The notes beneath the pieces are model-generated. The model did no database searches and was not told the DNA's origin. It saw only the letters and a list, made by a program, of their open reading frames with translations. Positions 5,529 through 12,527 of a DNA stretch of 26,571 nucleotides are shown here, in pieces. Each line of letters begins with the position of its first letter. Position 1 is the first letter of the stretch. Source of the stretch: a virus; IMG/VR virus record IMGVR_UViG_3300046012_000286, positions 1 through 26,571 of that record, one strand, 5' to 3'. Made by a program: the position numbers and the translations under genes.

Positions 5529-5729
5529 TTGGATGACAGCGACACGCCCACCTGGACAAATCGACAACCGTCTACTACCTTCGCCCGTGTGCCGCTCATC
5601 CCCGAAACGCCGGAAGAACACCACCGGTGGAATCTGATCATCGCCCTAGGCATCGGCATCTCGATCGGCCTGGCCGCGCTCCTCATCGGCTACCTGTACA
5701 TACGGGCCGTACTCGCGGGGGACGCATGA
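5529..5729 (+). CDS. Small membrane protein, start uncertain (up to 66 aa)
   Basis: The C-terminal half has one hydrophobic segment of about 24 residues (NLIIALGIGISIGLAALLIG region) flanked by HHRW on the N side and a short acidic tail, so it is a probable single-pass membrane protein. The stop overlaps the next ATG as ATGA (5726-5729), which supports it as a real gene. The start is unclear: TTG 5529 and GTG 5589 are both in frame without a good ribosome binding site, and the frame is open back into the terminator. Function unknown. I see no gene between 5400 and 5528, which presumably holds a promoter I cannot identify. Confidence 0.45.
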   Translation: MDDSDTPTWTNRQPSTTFARVPLIPETPEEHHRWNLIIALGIGISIGLAALLIGYLYIRAVLAGDA

Positions 5730-5890
5730 ACGCCACAGGCTACTCAATGGCGTGTGCCCCTACCGCCCTCTTCCGCCACCACACACGCTGCCTCGGGTAC
5801 ATCATCTATCGCGGAAACAAGATGACCTGCGAGTGCTACTGCCATCAAGGCAAACAGTCCCGCAACCGACAACCCAAAAAACACAGATGA
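5726..5890 (+). CDS. Small Cys/His-rich protein, 54 aa
   Basis: The ATG at 5726 overlaps the previous stop (ATGA). The middle of the protein (RCLGYIIYRGNK) leads into TCECYCH, a CxCxCH cluster that with the upstream Cys could bind a metal. The C-terminal tail is very basic (KQSRNRQPKKHR). I recall similar short Cys-rich proteins in other actinophages, with no known function. It is followed two bases later by a convergent terminator. Confidence 0.65.
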   Translation: MNATGYSMACAPTALFRHHTRCLGYIIYRGNKMTCECYCHQGKQSRNRQPKKHR

Positions 5891-5891
5891 C

Positions 5892-5925
5892 AAAGCCCCC
5901 CACCGAATCTCGGCGGGGGGCTTTT
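5892..5925 (+). terminator. Bidirectional intrinsic terminator between convergent operons
   Basis: The stem AAAGCCCCCC-A-CCG (5892-5905) pairs with CGG-C-GGGGGGCTTT (5911-5924) with a single mismatch, loop AATCT, followed by TTTTCT. The AAAG on the other side serves the leftward operon ending at 5941. Confidence 0.9.
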
Positions 5926-5940
5926 CTATGCCCACACTTC

Positions 5941-6492
5941 CTACACCTGCGAATTCAACACATCCCGCAACCGGCCAACCGCCCGCGACACATTCCGCCG
6001 CACCAACGCGTCCACCTCCACCAAACACTGAGGCCCGTACACTTCCCACAACAGCACCTGATCCTGCTCACACAGGCCCTCATAGGCCCGTTGCACGTCA
6101 ACAATCTCCATATGCTTAACCGACCCTACCGGCGACCTCGGCACGTCGTCTTCCCACATCAAAGGCAACAATGCACGCACCAGGCCGGCGGTGTAGAACG
6201 CTTCATCCTCAACCGCATAACCGCAACGTTCTGCTTTCTCCGCCCGCGCATAGTTGGCAATCTCCCGACGGACCGAAAGCCGAACATAGTTTCGGCCACG
6301 TTCCGTGTCCAAACGTTCCACAAATTCTTGACGGCCGCCCATGTACGCAGCCCAACCCTCTTGCACACAGTCGTCCCACTCGACCGGCGGATTGCGGCCA
6401 GCATTCGCGGCCTGGTTCGCGAACCCCCAAAAGACCCGCTCGGCTGCCCGTTCAATCAAACCCTGCGCCGTCTCAAACTCTTCAACCGTCAT
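5941..6492 (-). CDS. Sigma-70-like transcription factor, 183 aa
   Basis: The start is the ATG at 6492, which overlaps the upstream stop as ATGA. A GTG at 6501 is a longer alternative. Residues about 38-90 (EWDDCVQEGW, then RNYVRLSVRREIANYARAE) have the helix pattern of sigma region 2. The C-terminus (LCEQDQVLLWEVYG, then VRRNVSRAVGRLRDVLN) resembles the region 4 helix-turn-helix. Small sigma-like proteins of this kind occur in actinophages and could redirect host RNA polymerase to later phage promoters. It is the last gene of the long leftward operon, so it would be made after the replication genes. The promoter specificity is unknown. Confidence 0.65.
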   Translation of the reverse strand: MTVEEFETAQGLIERAAERVFWGFANQAANAGRNPPVEWDDCVQEGWAAYMGGRQEFVERLDTERGRNYVRLSVRREIANYARAEKAERCGYAVEDEAFYTAGLVRALLPLMWEDDVPRSPVGSVKHMEIVDVQRAYEGLCEQDQVLLWEVYGPQCLVEVDALVRRNVSRAVGRLRDVLNSQV

Positions 6493-7232
6493 GGCATCCA
6501 CTTACGGCCCCCCCACAAAAACGAGCCGTCATTGCCGATCTTCACAAACTCTGGAGCCACCATGTTGCCTTCAACGTGAAGAATGCCGAAACCGAGTTGC
6601 CAATCCGGGTTCATCACATAGCTTGCGTCTTTGGTATTCATCAGATGGCCGCATTCCATTCCCCAACGAGTCTTATCTCCAATGGTCCGGTAAACAATTC
6701 CGGCGCGGTGAGTGTGGCCGTGCACGACATTTCGATTGAACCGTTCAAGGTGCGCGTGAGCTGTATATCCCGAATACTTTCTAACTGCAATCCCGTGGAC
6801 AGAGACTGTGCCAGGGGCAATATTGTAAGGCTGCGGTTCGGTAATCCACCCATATTCTTTCGCCTCCGTCAAAACATCGTACGAAAGAACGTCCAAACCT
6901 TGGAGCCCGTGCGCGTGTTGGGTCAAATAGTTGTCGAGCCGGTCATCGTGATTGCCTTTGATCCGGGTCTTCTTGCCACCCCACGCCTTGTTCAACGCCT
7001 CATTGAATTCACGCCCGGCCCGTAGCTCGTTCTGCAAACTCTTGCCATTTTCCGCAGGTGTGCCTTTCACCCAACGTGATACGGCCGTGAAATCGTAGAA
7101 GTCGCCGATCTGGTGTACTTGTTCAATCCGCGGGGCGTTATCCGCTATCCAGTTGAACATGGAATTGACTGCACGTCTGTGCGTGTACGGCAACTGTGTG
7201 TCGGAGATAATCGGAATCATTGTGCAAACCAT
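6489..7232 (-). CDS. Calcineurin-like metallophosphoesterase, 247 aa
   Basis: All the expected metal-binding motifs are present in order: ISDTQ (D11, with Gln replacing the usual His), GDFYD (D44, D47), GNHD (N94-H95-D96) and HGHTH (H171, H173, H175). The enzyme class hydrolyses phosphomonoesters or phosphodiesters with two metal ions. Substrates of phage versions are generally unknown; DNA or RNA ends or signalling nucleotides are possible. The start is the ATG at 7232, just after the preceding small gene's stop, and ATG 7220 is an alternative. The 3' end overlaps the sigma-like gene. It is cytoplasmic, with no signal peptide. Confidence 0.9.
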   Translation of the reverse strand: MVCTMIPIISDTQLPYTHRRAVNSMFNWIADNAPRIEQVHQIGDFYDFTAVSRWVKGTPAENGKSLQNELRAGREFNEALNKAWGGKKTRIKGNHDDRLDNYLTQHAHGLQGLDVLSYDVLTEAKEYGWITEPQPYNIAPGTVSVHGIAVRKYSGYTAHAHLERFNRNVVHGHTHRAGIVYRTIGDKTRWGMECGHLMNTKDASYVMNPDWQLGFGILHVEGNMVAPEFVKIGNDGSFLWGGRKWMP

Positions 7233-7238
7233 TTGTCA

Positions 7239-7364
7239 TCACGTCATCCAATCGTCCATGTCATCCCAGTAGAAGATGGCGATCAGGATGAAAGCCATCA
7301 GGAGAAGACCTGCGAGGCATGTTGCGGCGCCCGCATTCTCGGTAATGTCGGCCAGCACCTTCAT
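7239..7364 (-). CDS. Tiny single-pass membrane protein, 41 aa
   Basis: The ATG at 7364 overlaps the upstream stop (ATGA) and the TGA is at 7239-7241. After 15 residues there is a continuous hydrophobic helix (CLAGLLLMAFILIAIFYW) and then a strongly acidic tail (DDMDDW). One membrane pass is clear. It follows directly after another membrane protein gene, and the two may work together, for example as an accessory or superinfection factor or a holin-like pair, but nothing in the sequence settles this. Confidence 0.7.
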   Translation of the reverse strand: MKVLADITENAGAATCLAGLLLMAFILIAIFYWDDMDDWMT

Positions 7365-7720
7365 TCGCGCTTACTTCCCTTCAAACCGTATTCGGCGAGA
7401 TACCAGGTGACCGCTGCCACGCCGAGGAAAAACACCCACGTAAACATGTCGCTCAAATCTTTGCCCTTGCCGAGCTGGACCCCGACCCACAAGGTTCCCA
7501 ACATGATCAGCGGCACCGCAGCACGAGCCAGCTTGCGACGCACATCACCTAGCTTTGCGTCTGTACGGCTCTTAGACGGGCCTTGAAGGGTTGTGTACAG
7601 CTCGGCAACCATCATGTTGACTGCACCTCGGAAACGGTCCGGCACATCGTCACCCACGGCACGAACCGAACCTTGCAGCGTTGCCCATGCGACCTCTTGG
7701 CATTCATACAAGCTTTTCAT
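7361..7720 (-). CDS. Two-pass membrane protein, 119 aa
   Basis: I choose the ATG at 7720 because it follows AGGAGGT at good spacing. The frame is open upstream to 7879, but that part is antisense shadow of the neighbouring gene. A soluble N-terminal helical region (residues 1-62) carries several Arg/Lys. Two hydrophobic segments follow (about 68-87 and 92-112), separated by a short KGKD loop, and the C-terminus is basic. The topology resembles small holins, but it lies among replication genes and not lysis genes, so I make no functional call. Confidence 0.7.
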   Translation of the reverse strand: MKSLYECQEVAWATLQGSVRAVGDDVPDRFRGAVNMMVAELYTTLQGPSKSRTDAKLGDVRRKLARAAVPLIMLGTLWVGVQLGKGKDLSDMFTWVFFLGVAAVTWYLAEYGLKGSKRE

Positions 7721-7949
7721 GCCCGACCTCCTCTCGCTCCCTGCTCTTGTCGTAACATGCCGGATCGTCGCAACGCTGGTACATCGACAGTTCATTGAAC
7801 GGACCGTCATAGACGCGACGAACATAGTTTTTGCCGCCATCAACCGAAAGCTTTCCGCACTTGCACGTAACAAAATCATGCCGGTGGGTAGATTCGATTA
7901 CCGTTCGGCAGCCTTTACACTGCGCCAAGTTTGTCAGAAGTTTGCACAA
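7704..7949 (-). CDS. Small zinc-binding protein (CxxC...CxC), 81 aa
   Basis: It starts at TTG 7949, one base after the stop of the TOPRIM gene and six bases after GGGGGAAG. No ATG is available in frame. Cys11-x-x-Cys14 and Cys29-x-Cys31 flank a HRHDF segment, followed by GKLSVDGGKNYVRR. This matches a small phage zinc-ribbon family I recall as DUF7695-like. The molecular role is unknown. It overlaps the downstream membrane-protein gene by 17 bases. Confidence 0.75.
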   Translation of the reverse strand: MCKLLTNLAQCKGCRTVIESTHRHDFVTCKCGKLSVDGGKNYVRRVYDGPFNELSMYQRCDDPACYDKSREREEVGHEKLV

Positions 7950-7950
7950 A

Positions 7951-8601
7951 TCATTCTTCCCCCGAGTCTTCTAACAAGGCAACAAAATATCCGGCCCCCT
8001 GCGAACAGAATACCGAATTGACATCATGCCCGGCAGGCAAACGCATAACTTCAACGGTACGCACCCGCTCCTGCCACCGTTTTGCCATTTCCGAACCGGC
8101 CTTATCCCCGTCAGGCCATACACACACCCTGTCGAAACCGGCTAGATGAAACGGCCAATGGTCCCGCCATAAGGATGCCGTCGGGAGTCCAATAACGGGG
8201 TCCGTGACAATGGTGGACAGTATGATCGTATCAATTTCGCCTTCGCAGATGTGGAGCGTTTCGGAATCGCTGTCCAACGCCAGTACGTTGAACAAACCAA
8301 GTTCTTGCCCGTCCGGGTTGAGATACTTTTTGCAATTCTCCTGCTTGCAATCACTATGCGCCAGGCAGCGAAACTTGTAACTGCAAATCCCGATACGGTC
8401 AATGTAGGGGATAGCCAACCGGCCCACATACTGTTCATAGCCCTTGACGCCATCCGATACGACGCCGAGCCGGTACGCCATCGCGGTCTCGTCGCCGATT
8501 CCTCGCTCCGCCAAAAAGTTCATCGCCGGACCCAGATTGTTCTGGAAGATCCGCGCCGCTTTCTCCATACCGGTCCGCTGCCTCTTGCTTGGCTTCCACA
8601 T
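7951..8601 (-). CDS. DNA primase TOPRIM half, 216 aa
   Basis: Residues 115-170 form a TOPRIM domain: HICEGEID with catalytic Glu120, then VWPDGDKAG with Asp164 and Asp166. This is the metal-dependent catalytic core of DnaG-type primases, and AGHDVNS near residue 190 is the usual following motif. Residues 14-50 (helix, then AERGIGDETAMAYRLGVV) are the typical linker after the zinc domain. The zinc domain itself is in the overlapping upstream gene, in a frame one base away. ATG 8601 follows GGGGGTGGG; ATG 8568 would fit the conserved region more tightly. Primer synthesis would need both halves. Confidence 0.85.
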   Translation of the reverse strand: MWKPSKRQRTGMEKAARIFQNNLGPAMNFLAERGIGDETAMAYRLGVVSDGVKGYEQYVGRLAIPYIDRIGICSYKFRCLAHSDCKQENCKKYLNPDGQELGLFNVLALDSDSETLHICEGEIDTIILSTIVTDPVIGLPTASLWRDHWPFHLAGFDRVCVWPDGDKAGSEMAKRWQERVRTVEVMRLPAGHDVNSVFCSQGAGYFVALLEDSGEE

Positions 8602-8803
8602 ATCCCACCCCCGTTCTGAGCATGATCAGTCCGATAACGTCCTCATGGATGCCGCATGTAAAACAATGGAACCGGCCCTTTTGCTCATTCAAAGAAGCCG
8701 ACGCATTCCGGTCCTTGTGGAACGGGCAACGCATGTAGCGCCAACCTGCACCACTCGGCGGCACCTGGCCGCCCTGGTCTTCAAGATAATCCCGAATCCC
8801 CAC
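8435..8803 (-). CDS. DNA primase CHC2 zinc-finger half, 122 aa
   Basis: This is the DnaG-type zinc-binding domain, with Cys26-x-x-His29 (RCPFHKDRN) and Cys47-x-x-Cys50 (FHCFTCGIHEDVIGLI). Residues up to about 80 are homologous in pattern to primases. After RYGE the frame becomes Gly/Arg-rich and looks non-conserved, while conserved primase sequence continues in the +1 frame of the next gene. The 167-base overlap therefore suggests a split primase or a +1 ribosomal frameshift product. ATG 8803 overlaps the RusA-like gene by 23 bases. Confidence 0.85.
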   Translation of the reverse strand: MGIRDYLEDQGGQVPPSGAGWRYMRCPFHKDRNASASLNEQKGRFHCFTCGIHEDVIGLIMLRTGVGYVEAKQEAADRYGESGADLPEQSGSGDELFGGARNRRRDRDGVPARRRIGWRQGL

Positions 8804-9197
8804 CGACTACCTCCCAAACGAAGAATGCAACGCCCTGTGCCACGCCAGGCTTTTTACCGTCAGCGTCAAACCGGCGTAGGTCAGGTCCAATAAGAATGCC
8901 GTCCCTGTCGTCCTCCCACAGGTTGGCGTCAGTGAACCCATCAATACATGCTTTGACCGTCGGCAAATAATTGTGTACGTCGCGCCTGCGCCCGTCGCCG
9001 AAATGAAAAACAGCCTGGACCCAAGCCTGACCGAGTACCGGTATCTCAGCGCCTTCCGCAACCACACGAGCCGCCTCACGCCATATTGCCGTCTTGCCAC
9101 TACGAGACCCCCAATGCGCCCGCTCGTTGAGGTTGATCCATTTAGGCTTACCGTGAGAGGGCGGGAGCGGAACCCAAAGGCCCCACCCCCGCCCCAC
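8781..9197 (-). CDS. RusA-like Holliday junction resolvase/endonuclease, 138 aa
   Basis: The diagnostic segment is GRRRDVHNYLPTVKACIDGF followed by LWEDDRDGILIG, which carries the acidic residues and basic strand of RusA-family endonucleases. These enzymes act as dimers and resolve branched DNA. The N-terminal NERAHW segment fits too. The frame is open to 9314, but a start there would overlap the previous gene by over 100 bases. The GTG at 9197 lies ten bases after that gene's stop and gives a family-typical length. No good ribosome binding site is visible, so the start is uncertain. Confidence 0.8.
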   Translation of the reverse strand: MGRGWGLWVPLPPSHGKPKWINLNERAHWGSRSGKTAIWREAARVVAEGAEIPVLGQAWVQAVFHFGDGRRRDVHNYLPTVKACIDGFTDANLWEDDRDGILIGPDLRRFDADGKKPGVAQGVAFFVWEVVGGDSGLS

Positions 9198-9207
9198 ACT
9201 CGGTATG

Positions 9208-9489
9208 TCAGGCGGCGATAGCTTCGGCCGGGTCTTCAACGGTGTTACCTTCAACGATATTTGCGGCACGTTCTCGCAGTTCTTGCAGGAGCTCCAACGC
9301 CCGTTCAATTGCAAGGGTCAGAGGTGAAAGCTTCGGCTCCGCAATGTTCTTTGCAGCGTTCCGAATGTCTTCCGCAGCCGCATAGTCGTGCGCAAACGAC
9401 AGGGCTTCAACGAGAATGTTGAGGTTGTATTCTTGGCCCTTGACCGTCAGTTCAAACTTTGGCATCGTGTTGAAACCGTTTTCAGACAT
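9208..9489 (-). CDS. Hypothetical helical protein, 93 aa
   Basis: The ATG at 9489 follows GGGGGTGGG and overlaps the RNA ligase gene end by 8 bases. A second Met at residue 9 is a possible start. A short beta strand pair (KFELTVKGQEYNLNI) is followed by Ala/Glu/Leu-rich helices to the end, which may form a coiled coil (TLAIERALELLQELRERAA). No domain is recognisable. By position between ligase and RusA it may be a DNA/RNA metabolism accessory factor, but that is only context. Confidence 0.75.
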   Translation of the reverse strand: MSENGFNTMPKFELTVKGQEYNLNILVEALSFAHDYAAAEDIRNAAKNIAEPKLSPLTLAIERALELLQELRERAANIVEGNTVEDPAEAIAA

Positions 9490-10108
9490 TGCCCACCCCC
9501 ACCATGTTCACACTCTTCGGAATTTCGTCACCCTCGCACAAAACCTTGAACCGTTCCCCCGACTGGGAATGACGCAGCACAATCCCCTCCGGCTGGCTGT
9601 ATCCCTTTGAGATCAGCGACCCTTCATCGCGGAGGAAATCTAGGCTGTCTGCGATCTGCTCATTGATGTTTGCGCCGTTGTGCCGACCGAGGAGGGGCAC
9701 CACATCCACACCAGGCGGCATCATCCTCTTCTCGTACTTGTTCACGTCAAACAACGCAAACCGCTTCTCCGCCAGCCCGTAGCCGCGTTGAATACCGGAC
9801 CCGTACCACTCCCCGAAATGGCGTCCTTTACCCAGCGTGGCAAGGAAAGGCCCCCACTCTTGAGCCCACTTCGCAAAGCCGTGGTTGTCTTCCTTGACCG
9901 TCAGCCAGCGGGTACGAGATCCGGCGTACAGGTAAAGCAGCGTGTCCTCACCGGTACCAAGATTCAGAAGACTGTCCTGCCCTAGACAGAATTCGGGATG
10001 GTATTCGTCGTGCCACAAAAGAATCCCGTTCGTACCGTCAACCTTTTCGGTGATTTCCCAATCCCGCTGGAAGCGGGAGATCTTGCTCCACCTCACAAAA
10101 TCAATCAA
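9482..10108 (-). CDS. RNA ligase (Rnl2-like nucleotidyltransferase), 208 aa
   Basis: The nucleotidyltransferase motifs are in order: motif I EKVDGTNG with the nucleophile Lys22, motif III FGEWYG (Glu100), motif IIIa RFALFDV, motif IV EGIVLRH (Glu174), and motif V ERFKV (Lys188). This is the adenylyl-transfer core of T4 Rnl2-type RNA ligases, which seal nicked or broken RNA. There is no separate C-terminal domain, so it is a minimal ligase. A start at TTG 10108 is forced, since an in-frame TGA lies two codons upstream. AAAGGA lies about 18 bases away, so initiation is probably weak or coupled. A phage role in repairing host-cleaved tRNA is possible. Confidence 0.88.
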   Translation of the reverse strand: MIDFVRWSKISRFQRDWEITEKVDGTNGILLWHDEYHPEFCLGQDSLLNLGTGEDTLLYLYAGSRTRWLTVKEDNHGFAKWAQEWGPFLATLGKGRHFGEWYGSGIQRGYGLAEKRFALFDVNKYEKRMMPPGVDVVPLLGRHNGANINEQIADSLDFLRDEGSLISKGYSQPEGIVLRHSQSGERFKVLCEGDEIPKSVNMVGVGNV

Positions 10109-10132
10109 CTGTCATACACCGGAATCCTTTCT

Positions 10133-10471
10133 CTAGACGGCTTCTGCCCTTGAATTTCGTTCCCTCGCCAGCATCTCCCCAACGGTCTCCGGATAAGAAA
10201 CCTCCGCACGCGGCTCTGAGCCCACCGGAACGTTAGGAAACGCAGCCACAGCCCCGCTAGGACTTTCAAAAACCAGACGAGTTGCGCCACCATGCCCATG
10301 AATATGAACCACACTGCCGACTCCATCGGGGTGGACGGTTGTGGTGCGATAAGCGCCGACAATCCAATGGATAACAGCAGTGCCATCGGAAAACTCGATC
10401 CCCTCACAGACAACCCCCGTACCCGAAACCCCGGTAATGTCATCCTCCCGCACCAGCCGAAACGTTCTCAT
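10133..10471 (-). CDS. Hypothetical phage protein, 112 aa (small beta-rich)
   Basis: The start ATG at 10471 overlaps the upstream stop (ATGA). The sequence opens MRTFRLVREDDITGVSGTG and continues with EFSDGTAVIHWIVGAYRTTTVHPDG and HIHGHGGATRLVFE, a pattern I recall from many actinophage proteins of about this size that are annotated as hypothetical. It is predicted to be one beta-rich domain. The C-terminal tail is charged (ETVGEMLARERNSRAEAV). The biochemical function is unknown. Confidence 0.8.
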   Translation of the reverse strand: MRTFRLVREDDITGVSGTGVVCEGIEFSDGTAVIHWIVGAYRTTTVHPDGVGSVVHIHGHGGATRLVFESPSGAVAAFPNVPVGSEPRAEVSYPETVGEMLARERNSRAEAV

Positions 10472-10860
10472 GCCTTGACCTTGGAAAGAAACGTGTGCTC
10501 AACCGCATCTGCGATCTCGGCAAAAGGCATCCCCAACAGGTCATTCAGCTCGGTAAGAAACTCGCGCTGTAGTAGTCCTGCCCTGTCCACGTAATCAACC
10601 ATCGGAGACATGGCGGTAATCCCCAACCATTCCATAACAGCGCGTGGCAGATGTACCGAATGCTGGTCGTAGTAGTAAACGGAGGTGTCGCGTTTCACAT
10701 CCATTTGCACACCGTTGCGGAGCGCCACCTCACACGCCACCCCAAGACAGCAATACTTTCCGTCTTGAGCCAGCGCTCCTTTCCCCTGCACATAGTCACC
10801 AGACCGCAAGGCTTCAACCCACCGCCTCACGTTGCCCTGATTCACAACCTCATCTGTCAT
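10468..10860 (-). CDS. 'KYCCLGVAC' family protein, 130 aa (paralogue 3 of 3)
   Basis: It shares with its two upstream neighbours a helix RRWVEALRSGDYVQG, then KYCCLGVACEVA, then LPRAVMEWLGI, and at the end LTELNDL...PFAEIADAVE. The family is widespread in phages and some bacteria and, to my knowledge, has no established function. The CCLGVAC core suggests a buried cysteine pair and not a zinc ribbon. The ATG at 10860 overlaps the upstream stop (ATGA). It is closest in sequence to paralogue 2 (10857-11252). Confidence 0.85.
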   Translation of the reverse strand: MTDEVVNQGNVRRWVEALRSGDYVQGKGALAQDGKYCCLGVACEVALRNGVQMDVKRDTSVYYYDQHSVHLPRAVMEWLGITAMSPMVDYVDRAGLLQREFLTELNDLLGMPFAEIADAVEHTFLSKVKA

Positions 10861-11252
10861 GCCGCCACCTCCACATGATCGGAAAGGTATGTACGTTCAA
10901 TGGCGTCTGCGATTTCGGCAAACGGCATTTCCACCAGATCATTCAACTCGGTAAGATACTGGCGTTCCATTCCGTCGCCGACCACGATGTCAACGGAGGG
11001 CGAATGTGCGGCAAGCCCCAACCAGTCGACAACGGCAGGCGGCAAATCGGCCCTGTGCTTGTCGTAGTGGGTCACGACGCCATGATGTACCTTCATCTTG
11101 ACACCGTTGCGAATGGCAACCTCACAGGCCACGCCAAGACAGCAGTACTTGCCCTTTGAAGCGAGCACCATTCGGCCCTGCTCGTATTCACCAGACCGCA
11201 GAGCGTCAACCCAAAGGCGGATGTTTTCGCGATTCAAAACCGGATCTGTCAT
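10857..11252 (-). CDS. 'KYCCLGVAC' family protein, 131 aa (paralogue 2 of 3)
   Basis: The same architecture as its neighbours is visible: IRLWVDALRSGEYEQG, KYCCLGVACEVAIRNGV, LPPAVVDWLGL, LTELNDLVEMPFAEIADAIE. Over its full length it is similar to the 130-aa paralogue, with differences concentrated in the segment between the Cys motif and the LP..V..WLG helix, which may be the specificity region. Both ends are ATGA overlaps, so the three genes are translationally coupled. Function unknown. Confidence 0.85.
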   Translation of the reverse strand: MTDPVLNRENIRLWVDALRSGEYEQGRMVLASKGKYCCLGVACEVAIRNGVKMKVHHGVVTHYDKHRADLPPAVVDWLGLAAHSPSVDIVVGDGMERQYLTELNDLVEMPFAEIADAIERTYLSDHVEVAA

Positions 11253-11713
11253 GCCGCTACCAGCTCACTATCAACCGCCGGATAGCGGGCATCGATCATG
11301 TCGGCAATCTCCGGGAAACCGAACGCCCCGTCATCGTTAAGCTGGATCAGCGTGTACTGCGTCCCCTGGTACTCCACCCACGGATTGCGCGAATCAAGCC
11401 CATACCAGTCGGCAACTTCTATCGGCAGATAGCTCACCTCCCGCGCATACCGGATCGCATGCACCCTTTCACGCTTACTGCCATTAACCATGTACGGGTA
11501 CTCATCGGCGACGCGGGTAATGTTCAAACCATTCTCGTACGCCACCTGGCATGCGACCCCGAGGCAGCAATACTTTTCACCATCGCACAACACCCGCTGA
11601 GCCTGCGCATACTTGCCGGAACGAAGTGCCTCAGTCCACAGGCGGATACGGTCCACATCGGGAACAACGTTCAGCTCTGCGCATTGCATCGGATCAAACT
11701 CGTGCGTAACCAT
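11249..11713 (-). CDS. 'KYCCLGVAC' family protein, 154 aa (paralogue 1 of 3, divergent)
   Basis: This is the first and most divergent of the triplet. It has RIRLWTEALRSGKYAQA, EKYCCLGVACQVAYENG, LPIEVADWYGL and LIQLNDD...FPEIADMID, but also a longer N-terminus and an expanded middle with basic residues (NGSKRERVHAIRYAREV). ATG 11713 follows GGGGGTGG at seven bases and overlaps the helicase gene by 20 bases. ATG 11689 would remove the overlap. Function unknown. Confidence 0.82.
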   Translation of the reverse strand: MVTHEFDPMQCAELNVVPDVDRIRLWTEALRSGKYAQAQRVLCDGEKYCCLGVACQVAYENGLNITRVADEYPYMVNGSKRERVHAIRYAREVSYLPIEVADWYGLDSRNPWVEYQGTQYTLIQLNDDGAFGFPEIADMIDARYPAVDSELVAA

Positions 11714-12524
11714 TCACAACCACCCCCGGTTTTTGAAGTGTTGATTCCCAAATTTTGCCCCGCGCCAAATCAACAACAAACCGAAACGGGCCAACAGCCC
11801 CCGGATCAGCCTCACCAAACCTGTTCTTCACCACAGCCAGCCACATAATATTCTCATCTTTGCCAACTGTGATAATCAAAGACTGCAACTGCGAAATCTT
11901 TCCCTGAATAGCAGACCGGGGCGGAGCCCCCGAAATCCATCTAGGGTCCTGCTCAGATGTGTGATGCAAGGCAACAATGCAAGCCTTCGTCTTGCGGCAC
12001 AGGTAGTGCAAATCTTTCGCCGCCATCCGAATACCGGCCCACTCATTCGCATTATCGGATTCCAAGTTGATCAGATTGTCGACAATGATGAGCTGCGGCA
12101 TCTGCCCATTCAACTCCTGATACGCTTCCAACTCGTGGCGAATGTCTTCCATCGACGGTTCGGAAGGTTCAAACAGAAACCGGATCGGCAAATCTGCAAC
12201 AATGTCGCCGTACACTTCTTTGAACAATCCGTGATCGGAAACTTCACGTACCGTTCGCTGGTCGTGGCCGGTCAACATACTCGCCACCCGGATTCGCATG
12301 GTGATATCGTCGCTGTCGGCAGATATGTACAGGGCCGGAATATTCATCCGGGTTGCCAAATCCAAAGCGAGCCAAGTTTTTCCGGCACCAGGCGCCCCAG
12401 CCAGCATAACGAATTGCGAAGGGTAGAAACGCACGTGATACCTTGACTGCGCGAGACTTGGCCATGGGTCCGGCAAACTTGCGCTTGTCTGGAGGTTCGC
12501 AGCCCGCAACAGCGGTACGGGCAT
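11694..12524 (-). CDS. DnaB/RepA-like replicative helicase ATPase, 276 aa
   Basis: It has a RecA-fold core with Walker A GAPGAGKT (residues 43-50), Walker B LIIVDN (Asp149), a sensor-like IVALHHTSE (His187/188), and SAIQGKISQL, which resembles the arginine-finger/DNA-loop region of hexameric RepA- and DnaB-type helicases. At 276 aa it has only the motor domain and no DnaB N-terminal primase-binding domain, as in RepA-like helicases. It lies in the same operon as the primase halves. ATG 12524 lies three bases after the upstream stop, with GGGATGAG upstream. Confidence 0.85.
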   Translation of the reverse strand: MPVPLLRAANLQTSASLPDPWPSLAQSRYHVRFYPSQFVMLAGAPGAGKTWLALDLATRMNIPALYISADSDDITMRIRVASMLTGHDQRTVREVSDHGLFKEVYGDIVADLPIRFLFEPSEPSMEDIRHELEAYQELNGQMPQLIIVDNLINLESDNANEWAGIRMAAKDLHYLCRKTKACIVALHHTSEQDPRWISGAPPRSAIQGKISQLQSLIITVGKDENIMWLAVVKNRFGEADPGAVGPFRFVVDLARGKIWESTLQKPGVVVNGYARV

Positions 12525-12527
12525 TAC

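Noticed and set aside
5752-7025. Long rightward frames of 275 aa (5752-6579) and 284 aa (6171-7025)
   Set aside because: They lie antisense to the sigma-like and metallophosphoesterase genes, are Pro/His/Arg-rich, lack ribosome binding sites and have no motifs. The leftward genes have clear family motifs.
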